Counted from the stretch's first letter, positions 38,001 through 52,300 are shown. The stretch: DNA of 64,000 nt from Trichoplax adhaerens (GCF_000150275.1 NW_002060944.1:5803102-5867101), one strand, 5' to 3'. A program made the numbers and translations. The notes: generated from the letters alone by a model not told the origin.

Positions 38001-41000
38001 GACATTCTTACATTATTGGTAATTAATACAATTAATGGATGCATGCCCTGTAAATCACATCCTAAATGTGGTACTCTCAAACTACTGTAATTATAATTCA
38101 TCGAAAAGTAGAAGAGTACAGTACCTCCATTGCAATCTGTTTTAGTTCTATAACTCTTGTACTTCATGCTAAAGCAATCAGTACCGATAATTTTTGATTT
38201 GATAATTAACTTTACTTAATGATAATACTGGGTTCAATTTTTAGTAATACTCGTAGCTATTTATTTTATTGTCATGCCGATAGAAATAAAAAAACAATGT
38301 TCGCAAACGGTTAATATGAAGAAAAGCTACTAAACTTTATCTCCGCTTGCCGTAATTCAATTTATATTTTAAGTAATTCATAAAAGTGCTAATACATATA
38401 ATGTAATCTAAGCAAAAGTAAAATTCTGAACATTCTCCCAATGCAAATTGTACAATACGAGTTCTACTACATCCATATAAGTGAATAGTAGCTATTTTAG
38501 ATATAATTTACTGGATGCTGAAATATCAACATTTCAAAATAGTTGCAGATGAAACCTAACAACGCAACACCAAGTCAGGGCTAACATATTATGATACGTC
38601 TAATTTCCACATTAACCCCTACTCACAGTTAATGGATAACAAAACTACACTAGCTATCATATGTTCCTTAAAACAAGATTATCTATTAAACAATAAAACT
38701 GAGCTTACATTAAATAGAGAAATGATATCGTGTGGAGCAGCATTATGCTATCTAAATCCTAGTTCTTAGAATGATAACAAAACGTAGATCATGATTGTCG
38801 TACCACTCCGTACTAAGCACTTACATAATCTATCGTATAAATAGAGAGAAACACCAAGTTAATATTGGATGTTTTACCCTCGTTCTTTCCTAAATAATCG
38901 CCTATCACCATTGTAGGAGTATCTATACATTGAGAGGATCATATGACATTAACGTGATCGCTGAGAGGAAAATTATAAGAGCGATAATAATCTACAACTT
39001 TACTCTGGGGGATTCAACTACCTCTCGTGAAACGAATAGAAGTTTATACAAAATCTATGGCCTCATTGTAGACTAGCTATAAGACCACTAAAAAAATTTC
39101 TGTAGATAATTTCAACACATCGGAAAGCGTTTGACCATAATCAATTAAATTAATTTGATAATAAATTGAATCCTTTCAGAATTTATACCTACAGTATATA
39201 CCACGATTCTAATTTCATGTTGATCAATTTAATTTTACCACCTTCATAATCATCGTGATCAAATCTTTATCCCAAACCTGTCACTAATGCTACTGTAATC
39301 TAAGCATTTAAATGCATACATGAAATCTACTTAGTACACTGTTGAATAAGATAATAATTAGACTATCAGTATTCTAATCAATATACATTTTAGCTTATAA
39401 TGACTGTAGGGAACAAATTGACTAATACACATAAACTAAACAAAAGAGTAAAATAAAGAATCAATCTGCCGGCTTTTCAAAACAAGCTTAAAAACAACGC
39501 AGAGTACCATCTGTACCACGAATATCAACAATTGATTTGTCCGTAGTGGGTTAACCACACCTTTATCTGCTATTTCTTTTAATAGTCATATTACAAAAAT
39601 TTGTTTCGCTCCAATGGCACCGTCTGTATTGACATTTCAAATTAACAATTGTTAATTTATTAAAATGGCAATTGAATGAAAGAAACGAATAAACCAATAA
39701 CTAATGTAATCATGCAAATCATCAACATCCAAGACGTGCCGATTACGCGCTTATACGTCGTTTGATAAACGTCATCAACGTTTACTGATACATAAGTAAC
39801 ATATTCTCATCTAATGCAATCGATATAAATTTCTTCTTATTAACTTTCTATCAGTTAATTGAATAAATCCGTAAGTTACACTGGAATCTCTGAGATACGA
39901 GTATTATAATCGATCGAAAAAAGACAAAAAGTTCATTCTGAATTTTATCCTAAACAAGTTGGCGATTATTTGTTCTTTGCAATAAACGACATTGGCAATA
40001 AAAACTCTTTCGATATATTATAGTTATGTTACCGTAATGGTTAGAACGCTGTCCAAAATCATATGTATTAAACAATTAAATCATGAATTATGCATAAGAT
40101 CACTTACGAGGAATGCAAAGTAAAAACTAGTTTCTACAATAATTGTAAGTTTTATTTTCTAGTCGTAAACATAAAGCGGCGCCGATACTATCATACTTTC
40201 ATTAATTTAAAGACGGAGAACCTATAATTATCTTTATTTTACCCTTAATGAACCATCAGTGATGACCGCAGCGTAAATAAGTTTTTCCAAATTTAATACA
40301 GTACAGTCATGGATGATTATTCTGACATGTTTAACTTACAACATCAATTTCATTTTTAAACAATGATTTCAATGAATAATGCATCGACATGCTTTTAGTA
40401 AAAATTCCTCACTGCTTTAAATTGTAATCAATATATATAGTATTACGGCACTATACTAATTCTTAACAAAGTACTAGAGATAATTTTATTTCATTCTTAG
40501 ACTTTAAAGTTATCTCTAAGGATAGGCGAATATAGTTTACATGCATAATGCACCATGTAGTATAACGTCGATATCACTTTAATTCTCTCCAAAATAAACC
40601 CTTTATTAATGATGAATTACGAAAGAAAGATGTAGCTATCATATCATCAACATTTGTATAGATTGATAAATAATTATAAATATTACTCTTAATTAACTTG
40701 AATAACCTTAGCATAAACACACGACTCATCTATATAATTTCCATACTTATTTTAATGATATCTTAATGATGGCTGGCTGTCGGTCAGAAGCTACATTTTT
40801 ATACTACTAGATGTAATAATTGATATTTTTACTTGTAGATTTATCAGTAGCAACTTGATTTTATAGTTTCTATTATGCTTTTATGACTACTGGTGTAGCA
40901 ATTCTATTCTTTCGATATTGTTACAAATTAAATTTGAAATGATTATATAATCTAATGTTTTACTTAGATTATTTGTGACTATCCTAGTGCTATTCTTTAA

Positions 41001-42849
41001 TGTAGATCATAGTTTGCAGTAGCTTATATACAATCTGGATTAACTGACTAAGACACAGTAGAAGGAGTATTAATGCTTACATTTTAGTTGCGGTACTGAA
41101 TACTATAGATTTCTCTCGAAAGGGCAAGAAAAAATGTTTTCGAGTTATCTCTGTCGCATGCATACTTTAATCATGGTACACAAGCAGCACACTATTTGCA
41201 TATATGCCATAATCTATATTAAAGAAATACCGGATCAACATCTAATAAGATTTCTATATCATAGTCATTCCACGAATATCAATTTGTTTTGTTTGTTTTC
41301 TATTCTCTGTTACCGAATTTTACACATAGTTGTTAATCAGTAATTATACGCTAGTGAACTATTTTTTAGAACTTTTAGAATATGCATACTAATACATATG
41401 CACTTCATACGATATCGGTATCATCTCTACGTTAAAGTATACAATTTGGAGTTTACTTTAGGTATTTGATTAGAGATTCAAGCTGCCTAGTCCTATAATT
41501 TATACAATGAAGATAATCGATACTATTCTACTATATGTGTTAGAAAACTAAACTAGTTTTAATATTTAAGCTGCGTATCATGTAATACGAGTAGAACGCA
41601 AAATTTCAAAATAAAAGGCTATCGCTATTGTACATCGATATTAACCACTTTTACCTGCACAAGAATTTATGCAGTACCTATTAGTTGTCTATTTATACAT
41701 ACAGCTTGATAGAATTACATTGATGGTTCCCTTTCAATTTATGAATTTATTAAAAGCATAAGCTATGTAACCGTATACATCCTACTCAATATAGGTGCTT
41801 CCGTGTTTAAATAAAGTGCATGCATTGTCTGCTGATCAACTCATTGTAAGTGTGTATAACAGTTGTTTATATGTATTGGTGTAGTGCTAGGGTTTTACAA
41901 CCCCTTAGGTTCGCAATCGTTTAACTCAAAATCTGAGTTATTAAAATTGAGTAAATCTCTAACGTAACATAAGACCATTATACACACATAGTACGAATAG
42001 TATAAGTTCACTGTTTAATCATCAGCAATCATGAAATTACCTTATAAGCATAATAGACTATTCTACTTCTTAATACTACCGTACTTCAATTATTACTGTA
42101 ATTAGCTAAAACTACTACAATTGGATTGAAAATGTGATAGAATATGAAAGCGAGGAAGATTGTGCCATTATAAAACTATCTTTGCTCAATGTTACTATAA
42201 TAGCGAAAAATTTATAATAATAACTATAATAATTAAAAGAGCTCAAAGACGATAAGTGACCCATTAAAGTACTGATCTATTCGATGGCAGAATGGGCAAT
42301 ATCAAAAAGCGCAATCTTTTCAGGTTATTGCACAATATTCAATTGGAAACTTTTTACAGGCTGGTTGTTTATACCGTTTATAATAAAGAAGACAGGAATA
42401 TAATATAGTATACCCTGTTGCATAGTTTAATAAACGTGTATTCCCTTCTTCTAACTTCACTATTTAACGCGCATAGTCATGTACTCCTACAATGGCTATT
42501 GAAGAAGCTATCTAGTTCATCAATAGCAACCCTAGAGTAAGCAGAGTTGCATCTTACTGGCGATTCTTCTTTTACTGATGTACTTGACAGTAGCGACAGA
42601 ATACATGGGCAATGTTACACTAAGATATTGGACAAGGCTCGAGGAAGCATCGCATTGTATAGTAGTTAAGCACGCATACGTTGATCATTATATTATTTGC
42701 GATATTAGCCTTCAGCATTTCCTGTCCTAACATATTGTTGGTACAGTATCCGTACCATCGCAATCGATTTCAAAACCTTACACAACGCCTTCGTTAACCA
42801 AAATTTAAATTTCAAAAAATCAGGATCAAACTCCGTTCTATTCTCCATT

Positions 42850-43200
42850 TTTTTCCCCACATTTTGTTTTTAGCATGGCATTTGGCAAAGATCTGTGAAG
42901 TTGTATTGCAATTCCAGTAGCATATATTCAATATCTAGTCGGATCACTACAAGTCCATATCTGACATCAGTAACTAACGAGAGCGATTCTCTATGACCTC
43001 TTTCGCCGGCTATTCATTACCGGTCTATTCCCTAAATTTTCTCCGCATTTTGTTTGGCAAAGATCTGTGAAGTTGTATTGCAATTCCAGTAGCATATCCG
43101 ATATCCCTGATGTCTAGTCGGATCACTACAAGTCCATGTCTGATTTCAGTAACTAATTGATAGTCATTACTGTACGACCCTCTTTCACTGGCTATTCCTA
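42850..43200. repeat. Diverged tandem duplication, unit about 170 bp
   Basis: Two copies (about 42850-43035 and 43036-43200) share TTTGGCAAAGATCTGTGAAG, TTGCAATTCCAGTAGCATAT and GTCGGATCACTACAAGTCCA in the same order, separated by variable segments. The function is unknown. Confidence 0.85.
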
Positions 43201-43679
43201 TCCTCTACAAGTATACAGTACACTCCACTGTCCACCATTGTCGTCCAAAGAGACGCTTTCAGTGGTAGCATGTGTTATGTATATATATATAAGAATACAA
43301 TAACCTGTTGTACTGCACCCCTAATATGTTGTAACAGATAAGTTAGTAAATGCAGTAAATCCTAAATAAAAAGTGATTTCTAGTAAGCCTACTAGGTGAA
43401 GTATATCAAAGTCCCTCGTGCCAACAGGAACAACTAAGCGTGGAAACACAACGGCATGGACTAGAATAACTTGTCAAGTGATAAGCCTGTAAACATTTTT
43501 AGGCCACTGAACGCTCATTTGACGACATTCTCTAACCAAATCTTTGTCAGGTCTAGTATCGACCATTACTATTCGACATTTTGAGAGCATTTTTCTATTT
43601 TCTATCTCTACAAGCTTGGTCTATGGCCATTGGCCATATGTTGCGCTACAATAGACAATCACACCTGACCATCATTGTT

Positions 43680-44567
43680 GGCTCAACATTAGACAGCTTT
43701 CCGCGTCCCCCCTACTCTTCTAGCTGGCGATCTACAGTACAGTGTACAGTACACCACTGACTCTTGACGACTGTACACTGTAGAGTACTGTCCTGTATTT
43801 AGCCTAGGGCGACGCGCAGGCGTAAAAAATCTGCAGTACAACTGCTCAATACATAGTACGGTGGTAGTAGAATACACTGTGTAAGCGGAAACAGCAGTTC
43901 TATTCTACCAGGCCGTACTGGCCCTGTCTATGCCTACAGTATACCAATGTCGTACTGTGAGTGTTGGCAAGTGAAAAAGATGGTTGGGACCAAAGACATG
44001 ACGATCTAGCCCATCATGGCTAGTATGGATTGACAGACTGATTACGGTACACAGAGAAATGAGATTTCTATCTCTCGATGGGTAAAAGAAACTTTAATCA
44101 AGGAAAATAAGCGAGAGAAACACACTCAAAAACGGCCAACAACCAACTCGTCCAACCTGAATCGTTTTCTAGCACACGGATCGGATTGATAGACAGACAG
44201 ATCGCTAAGGTGAATCGCAAAGTGTGCCAACTGTATATACACTGTCCATGGGCTGGTGGCGTGTTGTAGGATACAGTATGGATGTTATAGGCAGCTATAG
44301 TATTGAGTATGAAAAAGCAACAACGAGGCCCGGGGCATTTCGCACCCCCCCCAAGGAGACGGACTAGCGTCCAGCTAATAGTAGCGTTAAACGACTGTTT
44401 GATGACAGACTCAACTGGCTATAGTGTATCAATTGGATCCTATCCAGTTGCCGGCGCTTGGAGACCAGTGGTGGAGAATTGGGGGAAGACGTACAGTATA
44501 GAAGCTGTTGCTGGAGGCCCCCCCCCTCCTATTCGTGCCTGTGTCAAACCTATACACCAGTGATAAA
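43680..44567 (+). promoter_or_regulatory. GC-richer region upstream of dynein intermediate chain, likely promoter and 5' UTR
   Basis: G+C content rises, with CpG words and poly-C runs (CGCACCCCCCCCAAGGAG near 44341 and a run near 44518). The upstream frame ending in TGA at 44561-44563 is in a different frame from the gene's ATG at 44568, so it could be a 5' UTR open frame. The promoter role is inferred from position and composition. Confidence 0.4.
43738..43782. repeat. 13-bp inverted repeat TACAGTGTACAGT
   Basis: TACAGTGTACAGT at 43738-43750 faces its exact reverse complement at 43770-43782 across 19 bases. It is part of a wider abundance of TACTGTAC/GTACAGTA words in non-coding parts of the window. 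Confidence 0.75.
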
Positions 44568-47500
44568 ATGTCGGACAGACGAGCCGAGTTGGAAAGAAAA
44601 CGAAAACGCCTAGAAGAGATACGTAAAGCTCGTGAAGAGAAAGCAAAATTAAAAACTGAGGTAACTGGATAAAGATTAAGATGATGATTGAGTAGAAATA
44701 TTGAATTGCTATCATCAGTATGGCAAGATTGGCTGTGCAAACGTTAGGAAAATGCTTGGTGACGCTGATGTGAGCGATATGGCGGATCGTATCCAATTGG
44801 AGTATTTCTCTTACTCATTGGTTAAAATCAATGATAGGACAAGCAGCTGGATTTTATTCCATGCAAGGATATCAGATTGACCACTTTTACTAGCGACTCT
44901 TGTGTACCATTTGAATATCAGTTCTCTTGTATAGAAATGGACCACAAATAGCTCAACTCCAATCATCCATAGACAATTTCTACTTGTGAAATTCCCATAT
45001 GTGTGTGTGTGTGTGTGTGTGTAAATTGTATACGACTTGCAAGTAAAATCTTTGATCATGATTGTGATAATATTTGCATGCCAACATGAATCATTCATGA
45101 TATCCTAGAAAATTGCAATACCGTCGGAGAGTATCGTATCGATCGTCATCAAAGAAGAACCTGTTGGTCAAGGTTGATGTAGACGTGTATGGCGAAGGAA
45201 AGCGGCTTCACTGATACATCAACGCCTCATCGAGTGCTATATTAACCTACCATTGTTAACGATCGATGCAATTATGGAATGCGCTTTATCCATTTTCTTA
45301 AATCTCCATTCAATTCGGTCTATAGTAGTGCTTAACACCAGAATAAAAACTTAACATGTCAAGATACGTCGACCGATTCGTGACAACCGATAGTATACCA
45401 TAAACTACGATACTATAAAAATCAGTAAAACACAAATCTGTAATGGTGATTGCTCCACCAATGAATTATTAACTATCAAACACTGCCAAAAAACAACTGC
45501 TGAAGTATCTCTCGCTTTGGCTTATTCTAGCGTAAACATCGATAAGATGAATAACTGTCGTTATCGGCTAATTTGACAGTTTTATTGATGCATTGATTAA
45601 TACTATTGCAGTAGCAACTAATCTACGTAAATATTAGTCAAATTGTCTTACTTTATTTTTGATATTATTCTGGCCCTTTAGAAAAGCTCGACGACCGAAT
45701 CCAAGCCTGTAACAGCAACAACTGATAATGGAACAAACGATAGCCAAGATGGTGATAATAAATTACAACGTGTCAGTAGCGATTTAGAGAAGAAAAGACT
45801 GGATACCGACAATCTCTTAAAGGGTATCGATGAGGAATTAGTTAAACGTAAGTATCATGCTTTATACTAGGAACAACTACCTACCTACCCCGCCTACATA
45901 CATTATACTGTATATGAAATCGAACAATTTAACCTGAAATATCCTTCTCTTTCTAATCCTATGATTTATATCTTCTCTCCTATAGCGGCTTCCACTGCTC
46001 GAATTAGGTTAGCTATTAGAATAGGATGAGAGTTGTAATGATTCACCTGCTGCTATTGCTGTCTTCTAATTCTAAATAGTTACGATAAATATCATCATTG
46101 CTCTATTCAACGTTATAACATGCAGCTATTTGATTCTCTCTCTCTTCTTAAAACTGATAGAAAAGTATTACGGAAAGATTTGAAACTTGGAATATCCCAA
46201 GTGTCTACGACCAGCCTAGCACCAAAGGTCGGTAATTTAGCCAATCTACGATACTAGTGTCAATAATATCAACATTTATAACTATTTTTCAAGCATGTTA
46301 TTTCTACAAATTATATTATTCTTAGGAAGTTGTAGCGTATAGCAAAGAAACTCAAACGCCAGTGCCTGAACCATCAGGTTGATAGACGAAACAACCCAAG
46401 AATGAACTTTTGACATGAATACTCACATGTTCTACTATGTTTTGCCTAGATGATGAAGAAGCCAACCAAGTAGAGACTGATAATAAATCCAAAGAAAATG
46501 CTGATAATAATGAAGAGGAGGACAATAAAGAAATTGAAGATGAAGGTATCTCCCATAATCATTTACCGAAAATATTCGATGAAACAAAAGTTAATGTAGA
46601 GTTAATACTCAAACAACTATATTAGATATACCTCCTAAACTTCCTGAATTATCAGAAGAAGAAAAGAAGCTTATTCTTAATTCTCAAGATTTTACAAAGT
46701 TTTTCCTTCGAGCAACTACTATCGTAGAACGAGCAATTACTGAAGATGTTGATATATTTGTGGATTATACTGGAGGAGATGATGAAGATAAAGAAGGGTA
46801 TTCTAATTATATTAATTCTATAATAAACTTTTTCTTTCATTCACAATTATGCTTTCGTCGTTCTATTGAATAAGATTATCTGCCAACTAGTTAAACTGTA
46901 CCTATTTTTTATATAGAATGGCTTCTGATAGAGATCGAGTAACGTTGGGTCGGCAGTTTTTTGATGACCATTGGTCCAGACATAGGACTGTTACTTGTAT
47001 AGACTGGTCTCCAAATGTATGCATACGCTTACATCTTCGCTATATCATTGTACAACCTTTTTTAACATGGGATATTATATAATTTTTGTGTCAGTTTTCT
47101 GAGCTAATTGCTGCCGCCTATAATCAAAATGAAGAAGCCCCTCATGAACCAGATGGCATAGTATTGGTATGGAATATGAAATTTGCTAAGAAAGAAACAC
47201 CTGAGTTTATCTTTCGGTGCCAGGTAATAAATTTATCTCTTATAAAGACATAATCTGGGATGATGTATTATTCTTAGTATTTACATTTCATCTGAACGAT
47301 CCAATTGTAGTCTTCTGTCATGTCTGTCGCCTTTTCTCAATTCCATCCCAATATTGTTATTGGCGGTACTCACTCTGGTCAAGTGGTACTGTGGGATAGT
47401 AGAAGCTACAAGCGAACACCTGTCCAACGTACCCCATTATCTGCTGCTGCTCATACGGTATACCATTATAAAGATAAGAAATTAAATAACCACCTACCTA

Positions 47501-48877
47501 ACTAAATGATTTTTTTCCAGCATCCTGTCTTTTGCATTGATGTCTTGGGAACTCAAAATGCTAATAACTTAATATCTATATGTAATGATGGTAAACTTTG
47601 TTCATGGAGCTTAGATATGCTATCACAACCTCAGGTAAAATATAAAAATACAATTTTTTTCCAATTTCACTCGGTCTTTACACAACTAATGTCAAATCCC
47701 ACTTCAGGATACAATGGAACTGCAATATAAACAAAAGGTCGTTCCTGTAAATTGCATGGCTTTCCCTACCAATGATGTCAATAATTTTATCGTTGGTAGT
47801 GAGGAGGGCACCGTATACTCTGGAAGTCGTCATGGAAAGTATGTTAAACAATCTAATTGACTCTATTAGATAAAAATTTAGACGTTTACTGAGATCTCTT
47901 TGTAATTACCGATATTCAGTAAAGCAGGAATCAACGAAGCTTTTGAAAGTCATCAAGCCCCGGTAGCAGCAATTAGTACACATCACGCTAATACTCAGGT
48001 TAGTAACTACTCAATGCACATACTTTAAAATAAATGCAACTTACAGTCTGTACAAGAAAGTTATCTCAGTGTCGTGTAAAACATTTTATTTTGACTTAGG
48101 TTGACTTTACACATTTATTCCTAACGTCTTCGTTCGATTGGTCTGTTAAATTGTGGACACAAAAGGTAAAATCTATTTTTTTCTTTATTTAAATAGTTAT
48201 CCCTTTCCATTTACCATACGTTTGCTAACATTGTATATACATTATATCGTGCAGGCGACAAGACCTTTACATTCGTTTGAAGGCTATAGTGATTACGTCT
48301 ATGACGTTAAATGGTCCCCTATCCACCCAGCAGTATTTGCATCCGCAGATGGTTCTGGCCGATTGGACCTATGGAACATCAACAAGGATACTGAGGTTTT
48401 ATTGAAATTGGATAAATTCACAATTTGTTAGTTATTATCAAATAATCACCAACAATAGCAAATACTATCTCTTTGCACTATCGTTTAGGTGTCCAAATAC
48501 AGTGAAGTAATTACAAACAATATCGCATTAAATTGCTTGAAATGGTCGCAATCAGGCAATCAGCTGGTTGCTGGAGACGCTGACGGCAAAGTATATGTAT
48601 ATAACGTCGGCGAGGTTGGTATAGTAAAAAATTTGATGTTTTGTTGCACTAGAGTCAAATATTGCATGTATATTGGTACTACTTCCCTGATTTGTATTAA
48701 TTGTTGATGATTCTCTAACCGATATGTTATTACTGAATGCAGAACCTTGCATTGCCGTTACCGGACGAAAGCAGTCGATTGGCTGCGACAATACAAGAAC
48801 TGCAAATAAATTCTGCCCCAGTATCCGATGGCCAGCAACAAAATCAACTCAATCTAAGAGGATCTTCTATTCGATAA
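44568..48877 (+). CDS. DYNC1I: Cytoplasmic dynein 1 intermediate chain
   Basis: The intermediate chain links dynein heavy chain to light chains, dynactin p150 and cargo. Seventeen exons give about 611 residues (human about 640): 44568-44660, 45682-45847, 45986-46007, 46161-46227, 46326-46377, 46450-46545, 46626-46797, 46917-47016, 47095-47223, 47311-47457, 47521-47634, 47708-47838, 47920-47998, 48100-48165, 48255-48395, 48489-48614 and 48743-48877. The N-terminus [20 protein letters not shown] is the charged helix that binds p150/NudE. Residues 116-128 carry the LC8 motif KETQT (SKETQTP). An acidic linker, [18 protein letters not shown] and [16 protein letters not shown] follow. From about residue 250 come WD40 repeats, with [52 protein letters not shown] and [11 protein letters not shown] near-identical to the human family. 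All phases close. The third exon is a 22-base microexon. Confidence 0.97.
45001..45022. repeat. (GT)11 microsatellite in dynein intron 1
   Basis: Eleven uninterrupted GT dinucleotides lie in the 1-kb first intron. AT-type dinucleotide runs also occur at 1113-1130 (TIMELESS intron) and 51297-51314 (OXSM intron). Confidence 0.95.
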
Positions 48878-48885
48878 ATGTAGTT

Positions 48886-48891
48886 AATAAA
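48886..48891 (+). terminator. Polyadenylation signal AATAAA of dynein intermediate chain
   Basis: AATAAA lies 9 bases after the TAA stop codon, again suggesting a very short 3' UTR. Confidence 0.65.
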
Positions 48892-49254
48892 TATTTTATT
48901 ATCTTACTTCTTTTCCTGGTACTGTATTATTTTTTCCTTCCCTGCAAAAACGCAGTAATATTGCTATATAATAAATATTAAAAGTTGATTAGCTTTTTAT
49001 CACTACTTGCTATATGGATGTATACTGAAGTAGCTGAAAGTTGTTTCATGTTAAAATGGAGTAAGAATATACTCTACTGCTGACTGAGTGTTCAGAATGT
49101 TTAATCCAAACTTTGATTGCTAAATTATTGTAAACTTTTTATGTAGCAATGCAATATAGAAAAATTCGTTCTATTTAGCAAAATTACGTAATCTGTATAA
49201 TCTGTCTTATTTTTGGTGTTAATTCCGATTTGCGTTATAAGTAAAATTCTTTGT

Positions 49255-49260
49255 TTTATT
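49255..49260 (-). terminator. Polyadenylation signal AATAAA of OXSM
   Basis: On the minus strand AATAAA occurs about 45 bases after the TAA stop at 49306-49304. Confidence 0.6.
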
Positions 49261-49303
49261 TAAATTATCATTTTCTTGTTACTAGTACAGTAAGCATAAT
49301 TTT

Positions 49304-52300
49304 TTATATTGAGGAGAAACAGAGTGATGCATTTGTTCCGCCAAATCCGAAAGAATTTGTAAGAGCTACCAAGCTCTCATTATTAGCAGTCAATTCTTGT
49401 GCTTGTAAAGGGACATAATTTAAATCAAAATCCTTTTCAGGATGTAGATTGTGTAAATTAAGTGTTGGGGGTGCAATACTCTAAAAATTTGAATACAACG
49501 CCAAATTACTGATTGCAATTCAATACGTGTACATTAAGAATGAAATAGTGTCTACTCACATGTTTTATTGCTAAGATAGTAAAGATGGCTTCAACCGCAC
49601 CAGCAGCTCCAAGCAAATGACCTATAGATCCTACAGTATACAAGATAAATATTTAGTTAAAAGTACACAGTGTACGGAAAATGGTTACGATACCGCACAT
49701 TTCTATAGATTGCAAACCTTTATTTGATGATACTTTAAGAGCTTTAGAGTTGCTACCAAATAAAGATTTAATAGCTTTATTTTCAATAGCATCACCTAAA
49801 GTGAGATAAAAGTTCTGAAGTTTATTGCATGATCCTAAATGGCTAAGTATTCTATTGTGATAACATACCAACTGGAGTTGATGTTGCATGCGCATTGATA
49901 TATTTAACTTTATTAATATTTATGGAAGCTTCCCGCAATGCCCTTTCCATGCAAAGTAGAGCTCCTTTCCCATCAGGTCTTCCGGATGTTATATGAAAGG
50001 CATCACCAGATAAGCCGTAACCAAGAATTTCCGCGTAAATATTCGCATTTCTTTTCTTAGCATGAGAATATTCCTATAACAGGTAAGAATACTTTCATTG
50101 CACCATTACGTAAATCTGTTATACACACTACACTAAGACGCTTAATAATTTATATTATAAAATTACCTCTAAGACTAAAATTCCTGCTCCTTCGCCCATA
50201 ACAAAACCATCTCTATCTCTATCAAAAGGTCTTGAAGCAGCTGATGGACAATTATTGTATTTTGTCGATAAAGCACGAGCACTGTGGCGATAATTTAATA
50301 GTAGGATTAGTGAGTGCAAGAGATAAAATAGACACTAAATAGGTTATACCGTAATTAACAATTGCGAACTACGTGTATACAAGCTAAATTCTAATATGTA
50401 ACCGGCAAAATCCAGCTATTGAAAGGGGCGAAATTGAAGCTTCTGAACCACCAGCAACAATTACGTCAGCATCTCCATATTTAATGAACCTAAAACCATC
50501 ACCAATGGCATGTGCTCCCGTTGTACAAGCAGTTGATACTGCATGATTTGGACCCTAATATAGTAATCTCTTAATCCAGTTCCTAAATTAAATCTCTAAT
50601 TTTTCATAGCTACCTGAAATCCGAATTTCATGCTAACATGTCCAGCCGCCATATTAATAAGGATTCTTGGTACAAAGTATGGACTAACTTTTCTGTACCC
50701 CTAAAGAAAATGAATCAACATATACAATTGAAGCGTTATAGACCTACGGTATTGAATCACTGCTAACTAAATTATCAACAAACCAATTTTGAATATGAAA
50801 AATCTTGGGATATTTTTGCAAACCTGAGTATTTAATAAGCTACTGGTATTAGAAATATCGTCTAAACCTGCCATACCAGTGCCGATACAGACACCCTAGG
50901 AGATTACATCATTAAAATTATGTTTTGTATGAGTTGATGATTTAATTTATGAAATAATAATGAATTCAAGGTTAACTATTTAATTTGTGAAATAATAATT
51001 TAAGCCTAATAATTTTACCGTCCTTTCACGATCTTCTTCATTCTCTGGCATCCAATCAGCATCCTTTAAGGCCTGTTGGGCTGCAGCAATAGCGAATATC
51101 ATGCCTTCAGTCATTGTAAGTTTATCCTATTGAAATGTCAATTATATCAAGAATATAACTTTAACCTCAAAGAGTAACAACTATAAATCTAGACTATTAT
51201 CACAGAGAGATACACTTACACCACGACCAATCCAATCGTCTGCTTTAAATTGATAACTGTCTTCTCCTCTAGGTACTCTACCAACTGTAAATATAGTATA
51301 TATATATATATATACACAGATTATAGATAAATTGCAATAATTCAATCCAACATTGGATAAAGTTATATTTGTGCGTCTATCATAAGAATTTGATTTTCGC
51401 TATAACAACGTAACATACCAACTTGAGAAGGAAACGCATCAAATCCGGGCTTATCGATTGAAAAATTTACAATTCTACATTATCTCATTGTTATTCAATT
51501 TTGCATTAACATTAACCCATTTTATGAATAACTCTTACTAAGCTAGAATCGATTGAAGTTATTCCACACGCTCCATCTACTAATCGTTTCCAGGCTATTT
51601 CAGTTCCTACACCAAGAGGCGTTACCAATCCTTAAGCGTATTATCGAAAGTAATTAAAAAGAGTTATCATTTATGGTAGCATCAAAGTCATTGTATGTAA
51701 TTAATCGATGCTTATTGCATGTCTGTACGATTATATATCACCTTCGCCTGTTTTGCGACATTAATGTTTACTCGTACGTTAACCCAATGTAAAGTACAGT
51801 AGTATCACGTCAACCGCCAATTAAAAAATTATAGTAAACTATTGTAAGGTAGCTCGTATATTGTTGTTAATATCGCCATTAGTGATTTCTGACTTTAAGT
51901 GAAGAAATATACCCGTATGTACTGTAGGTCTGGAAATGTGTACGCTTTATTAACACGGTCATTTACATACTGTACAGTGCTGTAGAGTAGGTGAAATACT
52001 GATATTTGATAAATGCAGCACATACTACTTCATCAAGCTACTATTTGTAAATTGCAAGTTTAGAGTAAACCTGGATATTCTAATTTTATTGTTACGATAG
52101 ACTAGAGTTAATACACACTCCAACGGCAATCAGAGAAACCCATTCACTCCATCTGTGAACTACCTAGAGATTGTGGAGGAGTTACTGTAGCCAAAGACGA
52201 TTCCATTTCATAATTCTGCAACTGTCTGTCTAGGCATAGAGAAGGAATCTACTTGCTAGTCTTGGCGGTATACATACATTTAACCCTTGTTTGTATGGTA

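Larger units (their letters stand above)
35001..44567. other. Gene-poor 9.6-kb stretch between cubilin and dynein intermediate chain
   Basis: I found no exon set with matching phases or a recognisable domain on either strand. Short open frames here look like chance frames in AT-rich DNA. Local features: a small GC-rich, CpG-containing patch at about 35100-35210, 100-200 bases upstream of the cubilin ATG; a short direct repeat at 36430-36490 (CAGTAAATA-GTTATAAGTT); an alternating TA run near 43280; a diverged duplication at 42850-43200; and a GC-richer zone next to the dynein gene. Confidence 0.6.
48878..49303. other. Convergent 3' intergenic spacer
   Basis: The 426 bases between the dynein stop (plus strand) and the OXSM stop (minus strand) hold only AT-rich sequence and one AATAAA per side (48886-48891 plus; 49255-49260 minus). 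The two predicted 3' ends do not overlap. Confidence 0.75.

Noticed and set aside
40840-41343. Plus-strand frame of 69 codons and surroundings as a gene
   Set aside because: No family resemblance and no splice-consistent neighbours.
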